This document shows positions 55,497-64,000 of a DNA stretch of 64,000 bases, one piece after another. The notes below the pieces were generated by a model. That model had not been told where the DNA came from. It worked only from the letters and a program-made list of their open reading frames with translations, and did not search any database. The stretch covers positions 1 to 64,000 of IMG/VR virus record IMGVR_UViG_3300031920_000103. One strand, written 5' to 3'. How positions within the stretch are numbered: position 1 is the stretch's first letter; each line of letters opens with the position of its first letter. The stretch comes from a virus. The position numbers and the translations under genes were made by a program.

Positions 55497-55796
55497 CTAC
55501 GCCCGCACGTAGTCAACTCGTATTGTTTCGCCCGTCTTTGGTGTACACGCTGCGGCAAAAGTTATCGTGTCGTAACCCGTGCCTACTCCACCGCTTTCGC
55601 TTGCGGTAAAGTCGTCCCCTAACGTCTGCCTCTGACCGTTACGATAAACTCGAATCGTCGCAACGTCAAAGGCTTCCGGCGTCGTGTGTACAGGATTCGA
55701 CCCGTCGACAATCCCACTTGGCTCGATCGAAAAACTCTGCTCGGCCAATATGTCTATTTCGACTAAAAAGCCTGCGTCAAATTGTAGAACTTTCAT
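55497..55796 (-). CDS. Fibre-module protein (99 aa)
   Basis: EPSGIVDGSNPVHTTPEAFD and ATIRVYRNGQRQTLGDDF match the small module of 49295-49741 and 49759-49971. Start coupled to the upstream gene (ATGA). Confidence 0.6.
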   Translation of the reverse strand: MKVLQFDAGFLVEIDILAEQSFSIEPSGIVDGSNPVHTTPEAFDVATIRVYRNGQRQTLGDDFTASESGGVGTGYDTITFAAACTPKTGETIRVDYVRA

Positions 55797-56257
55797 CCCT
55801 TGCGAACCACCGGCAAAAGTTGTGGGGAAACGAGGAAAGTACCTGAATCTAAAGCGGCACCGACCACTTGGATCACGGCCTCCGCGCCAACGCCGGGCAA
55901 TGGTGGCGTGTCTGTGATCTTCGAGTCAGCGCCAACGTAGTACCGCGCGGGTGGCGTCAGACCGCTAGCTAGGATCTCGCCAAATATCTGCACGAGGCAA
56001 GTTGTCGCGGTTGGCTTTCGCACGAGCAAACCGATCGCCGGCATGGTCGCTCTGTCTGTTATGTCAACCTTAGTCACTTGCCGCACGCCCGCGATTAGAT
56101 CGCCGGTGACGTAAACGAAATGCCCTAGCGCGTCGGTTGCTAGGCAGTCCGCTTGGAAGTACCGCCCGCGCGCAAACTGCTCTTCGTCCGATACAGAATC
56201 GAACGTGTCGAGTTCGCGGATCGAATCGAAGCGCAGTAGTGGTCGAGGTGGTGCCAC
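55793..56257 (-). CDS. Virion protein, unassigned (154 aa)
   Basis: GTG start with AGGA upstream. A beta-barrel-like protein (ALGHFVYVTGDLIAGVRQVT, ARYYVGADSKITDTPPLPG). The phrases around capsid-decoration and fibre-base proteins are similar, but I cannot assign it. Confidence 0.55.
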   Translation of the reverse strand: MAPPRPLLRFDSIRELDTFDSVSDEEQFARGRYFQADCLATDALGHFVYVTGDLIAGVRQVTKVDITDRATMPAIGLLVRKPTATTCLVQIFGEILASGLTPPARYYVGADSKITDTPPLPGVGAEAVIQVVGAALDSGTFLVSPQLLPVVRKG

Positions 56258-56316
56258 GTCCGCATCCTAACCAATTCGATCGAGGGGTACACCCTTAACC
56301 GTCATAGGATGAGGCC

Positions 56317-56610
56317 CTAGGCAATTGTGGTGGGGGGTTGCTCGCTCAAAGAGCGAGATCTAGTCGGCACAGTGTCGCCAATTTTCTTGGCTAGTTGGCG
56401 GTGCCGATAGGTGCACTCTTCCATGCCGACATAGCATTGCGCGGTGCGCTCTTCGAGTGCGGCCAATCGTGCTTCTGCGGCAAGGCCGATCTTTGGTTTG
56501 TTGGGGCTGGGAATCGTGCGATCCTCCAACACCTCGCGCCGGGATATTTCGTCCTCGGGCAGCGAGTCAAAGTCAAGTGCGGGCTGTGCCATGCTCAGAG
56601 AACCTTTCAT
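56317..56610 (-). CDS. Small hypothetical protein (97 aa)
   Basis: Start fixed by ATGA overlap with the upstream membrane protein. Acidic N-terminus, helical middle (AAEARLAALEERTAQCYVGM). Not recognised. Confidence 0.55.
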   Translation of the reverse strand: MKGSLSMAQPALDFDSLPEDEISRREVLEDRTIPSPNKPKIGLAAEARLAALEERTAQCYVGMEECTYRHRQLAKKIGDTVPTRSRSLSEQPPTTIA

Positions 56611-56906
56611 CTACCGTACCGGCGTTCCATCGAGGTAAGAACCTCGTTTTGCGCCCTCGAAAGTTCGTAGTGTTGTTGCATCCACGTTTCTGCTTTGGTG
56701 ATGTAGCGCTCTTCGAGTGCCATCATCTCTGACTTGTGCTCACCCGCTAGAGTTGTGAGGCGCGCCGCGTGCTCTTTGTGTAGCTCGTCTTTTTCGTCGT
56801 TAAGAGTTTTGTTCTCGCGGTCTTTGCGCCACGCAACAGCCATCGCCAACAACGCGATTATGCCGAGTACCCCGTACTCCAAAAACTTCGAGATGATCTC
56901 TTGCAT
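56607..56906 (-). CDS. Single-helix membrane coiled-coil protein (99 aa)
   Basis: One N-terminal membrane helix (YGVLGIIALLAMAVAWR) then a charged coiled coil. The topology of holin accessory or spanin-like proteins, but it lies in the fibre block. Preceded by a 115-nt gap with TATAAA 12 nt before the ATG. Confidence 0.5.
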   Translation of the reverse strand: MQEIISKFLEYGVLGIIALLAMAVAWRKDRENKTLNDEKDELHKEHAARLTTLAGEHKSEMMALEERYITKAETWMQQHYELSRAQNEVLTSMERRYGR

Positions 56907-57021
56907 GATGCTGTGCCACTTTATACACCTGTCGTAGTAAGTCTACACCAAACAGATAGACTTGCGGGGGGCGGTAAGTTGTCGCGTTTGGATCAACTTG
57001 CAAACGTTGCAAAGCTAGCTA
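56907..57021. promoter_or_regulatory. Intergenic region with possible promoter
   Basis: Minus strand GTGTATAAAG lies just before the ATG at 56906 and could be a -10; the -35 is poor. A palindrome gtcta-n11-tagac at 56941-56961 may be an operator. Confidence 0.35.
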
Positions 57022-58782
57022 TTACCCAATCGCGGGAAGCGTGTACCGAACCACGATGCCGTAAACGTCGTGTGTGTTGCCGGGCGTGCCCGCTACGTCG
57101 GTGTCTTGCGCGTGCACCGTCACGTAATATTGGCGCAATACATTGCTGACCGTTTCGGCCCCGACGTTTGGGGTCGTCTGTAAAATCGCTCCGATGCCGG
57201 TAAACAGCGCGTCTGACCTCAACCGGGTGTTGATAAAGTCGACTAGCTCTGTGCCTACCATGGTGGTGTCTTGCCGGTGCGATCGAATGCTGATCTGCGT
57301 GGCGGAACTGTTGCCGTCTGTAGACGTGCCGAGAACGTACACGCGATTTATCGTCGCGCCTTGCGGCAGCCCGTTGAGCGCGAACACAAGTGCGTGCGAC
57401 CTAGTTACGCTGCTCGTTACGCGCCAGAATCTACGCGTGCCGTTTGCGTTCCATGTCCATGAGCCGCCGCCGCCGCCCGGAGACCCCGAACTTTCTTGGC
57501 CCGCGCCCATGTCAGCGCGGAAGTAGCGTTGGCCGCCGCGTACAGTGTTGGCAATACCAGTCAGGGCGAGTCCTAGGTTAGTGATGCCGCCATAGTCGAG
57601 CCCTAGCGAGGTGCCCATGCCTAGTAGACCGACGCCGCCCCAGTTGCTCGCGACCGTCTCCGATGCAAGGTCTGCTATAATACCATCAGCGCGGCTTTGC
57701 ACACCCTCGCTAGGGCGTACATGCCCGCCTATTGTTGACTCCCAAGTCGGGGCGGCCGGCAAACCAACCTTGTTGCCACCGTTTACGCTACCAAGGTCAG
57801 CGATTATGCCGTCAACGCGACCCTGCACGCCCTCTGCGGCACGTGTAGCGGCGTCAAACCACGCGGAGGAAACCGGCAGCCCAATCTTTGCCGCGCCGCT
57901 TGCTGCGGCTAGGTCGGTAATGATCCCGTCCGTTCTCGCCTTTAGGGTTTCGGCGATCCTGCTAGTCGCGTCATTCCATGCGGGCGACGCGTCTGCCTTA
58001 ATTTTTGCGGAGCCCGCGCCCGTTGCTAGGTCCGTGATGATCTTGTCAAGCTGCAACTCGACGCTAGTTGCCCCGTTAAGAGTTCCATCCGCCCAAGCGC
58101 CACCGCCCGCGTAGCCGATTAGACCACTGCCCGAGTTTACGAAATCGTTGATCTGATCTTGGAACGCTTGCAGCGTCGGCAACACAGTGCCGTTGCGCGA
58201 ATTGTTCGGTGCTCCGGTGATAACGAAAACGTCTTGCCTACGCGTTAGCGAATCGATGTCAGCGTTTACGATCACGCTCTGCCCAAACACAAAAGTGATG
58301 TCCGCTAGTAGCAGTTGATCGGGGCGCAGCGCAGTAGCGACCTCAAGACCGGAAACAGCTTCCGCGCCCTGCACGACGTTGAACTTGTAAGACTCGGAAC
58401 GCTCAAAGAAAACTTGCGCGGTGTTGCCGTCAGTGCGTGGGTCGGAAAGAAGACGATCGAACTCGACGAAAATGCTGACGATCTTTGCGTTGCCCGGTGT
58501 CGTTACCGACGTTGCGTTTGTGAACTCGTCAGCGGAGCAATCCACTGCCTGCTCTGACGCCCACGAAACGCGACGCCCTTGCTGATCGTAGCAAAGGCCG
58601 GGGCCGGCTACGTCAACGCTTAGCGAAGTTGTAAGCCGCTCGCTAACCTCGCCGCCTTGGAAAACTCCGATAAGGTTTTGATCAGCTATTAACGCGCGTT
58701 GCGCTACCTCCGAATGATCAAACCCCTCATCAAGTTCTGCCTCGGTGAGTAGCTGACGAAAGTAGTAGTCTTTGCGATCCAT
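57022..58782 (-). CDS. Tail fibre protein, paralogue A (586 aa)
   Basis: Begins DRKDYYFRQLLTEAELDEGF, nearly the same as its upstream neighbour, so the N-terminal 200 residues are an attachment domain. Residues about 225-390 hold repeats of roughly 45 residues (ADGTLNGATSVELQLDKIIT, DLATGAGSAKI). The C-terminus differs from paralogue B, with an Arg/Thr-rich receptor-type domain. Two fibres with shared base and different tips suggest alternate host ranges. Confidence 0.75.
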   Translation of the reverse strand: MDRKDYYFRQLLTEAELDEGFDHSEVAQRALIADQNLIGVFQGGEVSERLTTSLSVDVAGPGLCYDQQGRRVSWASEQAVDCSADEFTNATSVTTPGNAKIVSIFVEFDRLLSDPRTDGNTAQVFFERSESYKFNVVQGAEAVSGLEVATALRPDQLLLADITFVFGQSVIVNADIDSLTRRQDVFVITGAPNNSRNGTVLPTLQAFQDQINDFVNSGSGLIGYAGGGAWADGTLNGATSVELQLDKIITDLATGAGSAKIKADASPAWNDATSRIAETLKARTDGIITDLAAASGAAKIGLPVSSAWFDAATRAAEGVQGRVDGIIADLGSVNGGNKVGLPAAPTWESTIGGHVRPSEGVQSRADGIIADLASETVASNWGGVGLLGMGTSLGLDYGGITNLGLALTGIANTVRGGQRYFRADMGAGQESSGSPGGGGGSWTWNANGTRRFWRVTSSVTRSHALVFALNGLPQGATINRVYVLGTSTDGNSSATQISIRSHRQDTTMVGTELVDFINTRLRSDALFTGIGAILQTTPNVGAETVSNVLRQYYVTVHAQDTDVAGTPGNTHDVYGIVVRYTLPAIG

Positions 58783-58783
58783 T

Positions 58784-60292
58784 TTAAGATACCAATTCTT
58801 TGTACGAGTACAGACCGTGCGTTATGGTGCACGCCGCACCAGTAGTGTAAACCTCTATGCAGTACCTACGCGTAAAGCCGTTCACGCTCTGAGACAAGCC
58901 AGACTGCGAAAGGCCGAGACCGGCTAGCGACCCCGTTTGTTGGGCACCTACAGTTTCTCGGCCCGTGCCCATCGCGATAATCCTTGCACTCGCAGAACCG
59001 GTACCGACAAGCCGAAACCCGGTAATCACGCAAGGGGACGGCAGCGAGATAGGAATAAACAGCACCGTGCTCCCAGCGGGTGCGCTCCACCCGGCGATGT
59101 CTTGCGTGACCTCCGTATGCACCCACGGGGCGTTGCCCCCGTACGACGCCATTAGCTGATCGCGAGCGGCTTCTAGTTGTAGTGTTGCGCTAACCTCGCG
59201 CCCTAGATGCGTCTCGATCGATTCGAGTGTCTGTTGCACAGATTCGCCGGCTGTGATCAACCCGGTTGCGCCGGATGCAACGCCGATGCGGGCAGCACCG
59301 GCGTTCGCCACAAGGTCAGAGATGATCGAGTCTAGCCGCTGGTCTACTCGCTCTGCGGGATTTGCGGTTGCGTCGTGCCAAGCCGGCCCGATAGCGGTTA
59401 GAATCTTCGCGGCACCCGCACCGGTCGCTAGGTCGGCGACTATCGACTCTACCCGTTGGCCTAGCTGCTCTGCGGGGTTCGTTGTTCCGTCAGCCCAAGC
59501 CGTACCCGCAGCGATTGCGATTTTTGCGGAGCCCGCGCCCGTTGCTAGGTCTGCAATGATTTTATCAAGCTGCAACTCAACAGTCGTTGCGGGGTTGGTT
59601 GTGCCATCCGCCCAAGCGCCACCGCCCGCGTATCCGATGCCGGCGTTAAGAATAGTGTTTACTTGGTCTTGGAACGCTTGCAGCGCGTCGTTAGGCGTTC
59701 CGGCGCGTTGGTTGTTTGGCGTGCCCGTAAGCACAAACGTGTCCTGCCTCCGCGTGATGTCAATGTCTGCGTCGAGGATCGCAGCTTGCGCAGTGATCAG
59801 CGTGATGTCGCAAAGCAGGATTTGACCGACGCGTAAAGCGGGTGCGACCTCGCCGCCCGCCGCAACCGTAGCGCCGGCGACCACGTTTATTTTGAATGAC
59901 TCCGCGCGATCGAAAAAGATCGTTGCGCCGTTCCCGTCAACTCGCGAGTCAGACAGAGTGCGCGTGAACTCCGCGAACACAGAAATAATACGCGCGTTGC
60001 CACCACCGACCACAAAGGTTAGATTGCCGTCCTCGTCCGTTGAGCAATCGAGGCTTTGTGTTGGCGACCAAAAGATCCGTTGGCCAGCTTGGTCGTAAAT
60101 CACTGCGGGGCCGGCAACGTCAACCGTCAGGTTTGGCACCGCCGCCTCTGCTACGCCTGCACCCTGAAAAATACCGACCAACCTTTGATCGGAAATTGCC
60201 AGACGATCGGCGGCTTCCAATTGGTCAAATCCTGCGTCGAGTTCCGACTCAGTTACCAGTTGTTTGAAGTAGTAATTTTTTCGATCAGCCAT
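58784..60292 (-). CDS. Tail fibre protein, paralogue B (502 aa)
   Basis: N-terminus ADRKNYYFKQLVTESELDAG and the repeats WADGTTNPATTVELQLDKII, DLATGAGSAKI match paralogue A. The last 150 residues are unrelated to it. Only one base separates the two genes, consistent with tandem duplication followed by tip divergence. Confidence 0.75.
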   Translation of the reverse strand: MADRKNYYFKQLVTESELDAGFDQLEAADRLAISDQRLVGIFQGAGVAEAAVPNLTVDVAGPAVIYDQAGQRIFWSPTQSLDCSTDEDGNLTFVVGGGNARIISVFAEFTRTLSDSRVDGNGATIFFDRAESFKINVVAGATVAAGGEVAPALRVGQILLCDITLITAQAAILDADIDITRRQDTFVLTGTPNNQRAGTPNDALQAFQDQVNTILNAGIGYAGGGAWADGTTNPATTVELQLDKIIADLATGAGSAKIAIAAGTAWADGTTNPAEQLGQRVESIVADLATGAGAAKILTAIGPAWHDATANPAERVDQRLDSIISDLVANAGAARIGVASGATGLITAGESVQQTLESIETHLGREVSATLQLEAARDQLMASYGGNAPWVHTEVTQDIAGWSAPAGSTVLFIPISLPSPCVITGFRLVGTGSASARIIAMGTGRETVGAQQTGSLAGLGLSQSGLSQSVNGFTRRYCIEVYTTGAACTITHGLYSYKELVS

Positions 60293-60307
60293 ATCAGCGC
60301 CTTGATG

Positions 60308-61651
60308 TTAGTGGAGTTCCCAAGTATCGCCAAGCCCAGAAGTGCCAAGCTCTAGGTGGTTAGGATCGATCGTGGGTTCAATGATCGATCCTAGGTGCGT
60401 ATGCGCCGGTTTCATTAGGTTTGCTAGTTCGGTTATTTGTGTGCGTTGCGTGTCCGTTAGGGCAACCGGGGATTGCACTGTGAAGGTGTAGCGCGCCGCC
60501 GATGAGCTAGGGGCGAGCACAAAGTCAAACCCTAGCTCGCTCTCGCCTAGCGATCCGCTCGTGCCCAAGTACGGCACGCAAGTAACCTCGACGCCCACGA
60601 AAAAACGTACCGCGTTCTCGACACCCACGCACGTGCCCTTTTGCTTGTACAGCGGTACAAGGATCGAAATCAGTCTGCGTTGATCGATGTCGGATAGCTC
60701 AAAGTTAAACGGGTTGCCTAGGTCGCACAACATGCCGGTCAGCCAAGGCTCGTCGGCTAAATCCGGATCGATGATATCTGAGAACGCGTCGATGTCCGCT
60801 AGGATCAGATTCACAACGTCTTGCAGGCAAAGAATGAACCTATGCAGATCGCCGGTCGCGTCCTCTTGCCTGTTTATGCGCGGAAGCATCCGCCACAATT
60901 CCCAGTTGCGGCCGGCGGGTATGGTGGGCACAAACGAATCGAAAAGAGCGGTGTGGTCAGGCGGTAAAACTACGTTGCCGGAAACATCCGCCGCGTTTAC
61001 TACAGACACCAAATACGGAACGCCGATACTTAGATCGATGTCAGTCGTAACGTCGACTGACGTTGTTGTTACCGACTCGACAGAGATCGCGGTTGCCGTT
61101 ACGGCGGGAAGAGTTTGTGGCGCAAACGAGTAGTTTGCGGGGTTCATTGCGTCGTTTGAATTAGCCCCGAGAACTTGCAACATAGCCTCGTTGAAAGTAA
61201 CGCGAACAACGTTTAGCGATTGCGCTTCTGCGCTCGCAACCTGTGGCGGTGTCGTGTCCTCGACGTTGAACTCGTAAGTCTCGTCGAGCGATGTTAGGCC
61301 GGCAGACGTGCCCGTTGCTCTAACTGCGATCGTCGCATCGCTGGTAAAGTCGATCGTCGGATCGATTGTGACCTGCAAAGTGTTCGCGTCGACCGCAGCC
61401 GTGCCGGATCCGCCTCCGTTCCAACCAACAGCAAAACCGCCCGCGAGTGTCCACGCCGATACGCCGTCAATTAGAACCCCCGCAGTGTCTAGGGAAAACC
61501 CCGAGGCAACAGCGATGTCGAGAACAACAAGCGCGTCTTTCGCTACGTTATCCTCAAGCGGTGCCGGTGCTTGGTTCATGAGCACAACGTCAGCGGGTGC
61601 GCTCAGCGCGAGGTCGTCAAGATAGACGGCGGGTAGTGTTACGAAAGCCAC
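60308..61651 (-). CDS. Tail protein, P2 gpI-like baseplate domain plus Ig-like domain (447 aa)
   Basis: GTG start. Residues 130-235 resemble a bacterial Ig-like (Big_5) domain (TTPPQVASAEAQSLNVVRVT, VSGNVVLPPD). Residues 245-370 (NWELWRMLPRINRQEDATGD, RRLISILVPLYKQKGTCVGV) match P2 gpI-type tail proteins that sit at the baseplate and attach fibres. This suggests a baseplate with fibres. Confidence 0.7.
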   Translation of the reverse strand: MAFVTLPAVYLDDLALSAPADVVLMNQAPAPLEDNVAKDALVVLDIAVASGFSLDTAGVLIDGVSAWTLAGGFAVGWNGGGSGTAAVDANTLQVTIDPTIDFTSDATIAVRATGTSAGLTSLDETYEFNVEDTTPPQVASAEAQSLNVVRVTFNEAMLQVLGANSNDAMNPANYSFAPQTLPAVTATAISVESVTTTSVDVTTDIDLSIGVPYLVSVVNAADVSGNVVLPPDHTALFDSFVPTIPAGRNWELWRMLPRINRQEDATGDLHRFILCLQDVVNLILADIDAFSDIIDPDLADEPWLTGMLCDLGNPFNFELSDIDQRRLISILVPLYKQKGTCVGVENAVRFFVGVEVTCVPYLGTSGSLGESELGFDFVLAPSSSAARYTFTVQSPVALTDTQRTQITELANLMKPAHTHLGSIIEPTIDPNHLELGTSGLGDTWELH

Positions 61652-62104
61652 TTAGACTAGCTCCAATCGGATCGCAACGGTGTGGTCGCCAACGTAGGCT
61701 GACACGTTCGCCGTCAGGGTTGTGTCGATCACTGCGTCGGCACCAAATGTTCTGCTAGCGTGCTCGACCGCGCCAACGCGTAGCGATATTTTCCACCCGG
61801 AAGTTCCCGCCGCGATTTCTGCGGGTCCGCGAATTTGCATGGGCACGTGAAAATAGCTTTCGATATCGAAATCGCCGATCTGCGTTACCTCGATGTAGTC
61901 GCCCACCGCAAGCTCTGCGAGGTGCTCGGGTGCCGCGCCGTCGATACCCAAGCAAAAAGTGTAGTCGCCCTCTACGGCCGGCTGACCGTTCGGATCGACG
62001 CGCCCTTGTTGCCTGCCGAATAGCATATCCCACGGGGAAACGCCGGGCTCACCACCAACGCCGGTGCCCCAACTACTGCCCCACGGTGCGACTGCCCACC
62101 CCAC
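61652..62104 (-). CDS. Structural protein, unassigned (150 aa)
   Basis: GTG start. Gly/Trp-rich N-terminus (WAVAPWGSSWGTGVGG), then beta-rich. Tail-region proteins with such N-termini occur in other phages. Not recognised further. Confidence 0.55.
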   Translation of the reverse strand: MGWAVAPWGSSWGTGVGGEPGVSPWDMLFGRQQGRVDPNGQPAVEGDYTFCLGIDGAAPEHLAELAVGDYIEVTQIGDFDIESYFHVPMQIRGPAEIAAGTSGWKISLRVGAVEHASRTFGADAVIDTTLTANVSAYVGDHTVAIRLELV

Positions 62105-62105
62105 C

Positions 62106-64000
62106 TTATGCGATTACCTTAGCCGTGATGTCGGAGCCGGCTAGGATGCCCGCAGCTACGTTGCTCAGGAACACGAGGCTAGTCAGGTTCGCTGTAGCGT
62201 CGTCGTACACGCCGGCACCCGCTTGGTAGTCCATAACGTCGCCGGCGTCTCGCGACCCGGTGAAGTGATAGCGACGCTTCGTACTGACCCCGTTTGTGGT
62301 TCTGGCTGCGTGCAGGATCATTTTGAAGTGCAAAGCGTGGTACGTCGCAGCCGCAACAGTCCAGCTAGACAAACGCCATGTCGTAGCCTCAGCAATAACC
62401 GACGAGCCTTTGTGCTGCGATGATTTTAGGTTGGTGGTTACATTGTTAGGGCGCACAACGATGTTGCCTACACCCAACGCCAACAACAGTCGCCCGGTTA
62501 TTTCGTACACGGAGTCTGCGTCTCCGTCGAGCCCTGTCAGAGTTACACTCGTGGCGGCGGTCCCCACGACTACACTGATCGGGGACGGGCCTCGCAAGTC
62601 TGCTACCGTTACTCGCCTCTTACCGAAGGTCGCCGCGCTGTCCTCTAACAAGAGTAGGTCTGCGCCATCTAACGGCGCAGCCTTTGGCCCAATACCGTTA
62701 AACTCGTTGCTTATGTTTCCGTGAATAGCCGCCGGGTCAGAGGGTGCGGGTAGTGCGCTTATGAGCGCCTTCTTTTTTAGAAAAGAGTCAGCGCTATCCT
62801 CAATTAAGATAATGTCTGAGCCAAGTGGTGATGCCTTAGTTGTTATCGCGTTGATCTCACCGCCCGCAGTATCGTGAATAGCGGAAGTGTCTACACCGTC
62901 GCCGCTTAGCATAGAGCTAAGAGTTGTTCGCTTTTTGGCGAAAGCCGCTGCGCTATCCTCGATCAGAATAACGTCGGCAGAAACAGCGTTAGGCTTGAGC
63001 GCAATAGCATTGATCTCACCAGCAACATCGTCGTGGATCGCTGTGCCCCCACCGCCAGCGATTAGGTCTGCTACCGTTACTCGCCTCTTCCCAAATGTAG
63101 CTTCGCTGTCCTCTAACAAGAGCAGGTCATCACCTACCGGTACGGCCTTCGGCCCAATACCGTTAAACTCGTTGCTTATGTTTCCGTGAATAGCCGCCGG
63201 GTCAGAGGGTGCGGGTAGTGCGCTTATGAGCGCCTTCTTTTTTAGAAAAGAGTCAGCGCTATCCTCAATTAAGATAATGTCTGAGCCAAGTGGTGATGCC
63301 TTAGTTGTTATCGCGTTGATCTCACCGCCCGCAGTATCGTGAATAGCGGAAGTGTCTACACCGTCGCCGCTTAGCATAGAGCTAAGAGTTGTTCGCTTTT
63401 TGGCGAAAGCCGCTGCGCTATCCTCGATCAGAATAACGTCGGCAGAAACAGCGTTAGGCTTGAGCGCAATAGCATTGATCTCACCAGCAACGTTGTCATG
63501 TATAGCGGTAGTGTCTGTGCGGTTATCCGTTAGGCGCGGGTCATTTGTATCAATTAGATCCGCGTCGCTTATTTTAGAGTTGAGGTTGATCAGCGTATCG
63601 GGGTCGTGGTCTGCGCCACCTAGCGCGTGGTTTGCGATCCCTGTGTCCGCTTGCCAAGTTGCGTTCGTTGGGCTTGTCGCTTTTAGAACTTGCCCCATCG
63701 TCGGAGGCACCGCAGCGTTGACAATAACGGGTGCGCCTGTGGTCGATAGTGCGTCAGCCGAGCCGCCCGTAGCGACCGCATCTAGTGCCCTCATACCCGC
63801 CACGAAATCGGGGTGGTACGAATCCTCGTTGCCGCCCTCGTTATAGTCGCCGCTCTGCTCGTTTAGTCCGGGCAAACGCATACCGGAATTCGGCAACGCA
63901 ACAGCGACAAGAATTTTTGCGCGGTAGTTATTGTCAACGATAACGTCGACCGTGTACGTGCCTGTTACGTCCATCACGAGCGCGGGTGTTGCCGTCAGCG
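62106..64000 (-). CDS. Large repeat-rich fibre protein, partial at the right edge
   Basis: The frame stays open to the end of the window; the GTG near 63977 is probably internal, since upstream codons (LTATPALVMDVTGTYTV) continue a beta domain. Six copies of a roughly 51-residue unit (AIHD..GEINAI..K...D.ILIEDS..F.KKR) lie in two near-identical blocks of 155 codons. Units of this kind are common in phage tail fibres. The C-terminus (about 130 residues) is a separate beta domain. Confidence 0.75.
   Translation of the reverse strand, partial: LTATPALVMDVTGTYTVDVIVDNNYRAKILVAVALPNSGMRLPGLNEQSGDYNEGGNEDSYHPDFVAGMRALDAVATGGSADALSTTGAPVIVNAAVPPTMGQVLKATSPTNATWQADTGIANHALGGADHDPDTLINLNSKISDADLIDTNDPRLTDNRTDTTAIHDNVAGEINAIALKPNAVSADVILIEDSAAAFAKKRTTLSSMLSGDGVDTSAIHDTAGGEINAITTKASPLGSDIILIEDSADSFLKKKALISALPAPSDPAAIHGNISNEFNGIGPKAVPVGDDLLLLEDSEATFGKRRVTVADLIAGGGGTAIHDDVAGEINAIALKPNAVSADVILIEDSAAAFAKKRTTLSSMLSGDGVDTSAIHDTAGGEINAITTKASPLGSDIILIEDSADSFLKKKALISALPAPSDPAAIHGNISNEFNGIGPKAAPLDGADLLLLEDSAATFGKRRVTVADLRGPSPISVVVGTAATSVTLTGLDGDADSVYEITGRLLLALGVGNIVVRPNNVTTNLKSSQHKGSSVIAEATTWRLSSWTVAAATYHALHFKMILHAARTTNGVSTKRRYHFTGSRDAGDVMDYQAGAGVYDDATANLTSLVFLSNVAAGILAGSDITAKVIA
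62687..63492. repeat. 465-bp tandem duplication inside the fibre gene
   Basis: About 340 bp at 62687-63027 recur at 63152-63492 (offset 465 nt, 155 codons) without visible change. The identity at DNA level points to a recent duplication, keeping the reading frame. Confidence 0.88.

Overview
This window is part of the genome of a tailed double-stranded DNA bacteriophage. The evidence is a block of tail-fibre and baseplate-type proteins, a muramoyl-amidase lysis region, a complete phage replisome, dense packing with start/stop overlaps (ATGA, GTGA, TTGA), phage-type small zinc-binding and helix-turn-helix proteins, and several homing elements. Nearly everything is read leftwards on the minus strand. 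The exceptions are a short rightward operon at about 42.6-44.1 kb, one small rightward gene at 26.6 kb, and a homing endonuclease gene lying antisense inside a methyltransferase. I cannot name the host. The right edge cuts a tail protein gene.

Layout from right to left, which is the main direction of transcription. 64.0-48.9 kb: virion structure, with tail/fibre proteins built of repeats, a P2 gpI-like tail protein, two paralogous fibres, an abundant-looking structural protein followed by a strong terminator, and small fibre modules. 48.9-46.3 kb: membrane and lysis proteins with an amidase. 46.2-45.7 kb: a tRNA, a degenerate tRNA-like sequence and a terminator. 45.7-44.2 kb: Nudix hydrolase and an HNH endonuclease. 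42.6-44.1 kb (plus strand): RuvC-like resolvase operon. 42.5-36.5 kb: MoxR ATPase, VWA/metallopeptidase protein, DUF3310 protein and others, served by a family of look-alike promoters. 36.4-30.2 kb: DNA-binding proteins, a sigma factor, a ParB-like protein, a UvsW-like helicase and an HNH endonuclease. 30.0-26.9 kb: small genes preceded by near-consensus sigma70-type promoters whose -10 box sits 6-9 nt from the ATG, so the mRNAs should be leaderless. 26.6-26.2 kb: a noncoding, strongly folded segment. 26.2-13.9 kb: replication and recombination (initiator-like protein, DnaB helicase with intein, DnaG-type primase, uracil-glycosylase/DNA polymerase A with intein, UvsY-like protein, gp32-like SSB, RecA/UvsX). 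13.9-6.1 kb: DNA methyltransferase, RlpA-like protein and a Mre11/Rad50 pair. 6.1-0.1 kb: an HNH endonuclease and small accessory proteins.

The most striking biology is in the homing elements. In the DNA polymerase, a mini-intein sits in the TDPNLQN-type motif. Between its splicing blocks, in the +1 frame and with its own Shine-Dalgarno and TTG start, lies a complete HNH endonuclease gene. One stretch of about 555 nt must therefore stay open as intein linker and simultaneously code for the endonuclease. In the methyltransferase, a Vsr-fold homing endonuclease is inserted antisense just after the catalytic DPPY motif while the methyltransferase frame stays open through it. The DnaB helicase has a conventional LAGLIDADG intein in its Walker A loop, and three free-standing HNH genes sit elsewhere. 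Two long inverted-repeat elements (15.1 kb, between ssb and recA; 26.3 kb, upstream of the initiator-like gene) look like unannotated structured RNAs or replication signals.
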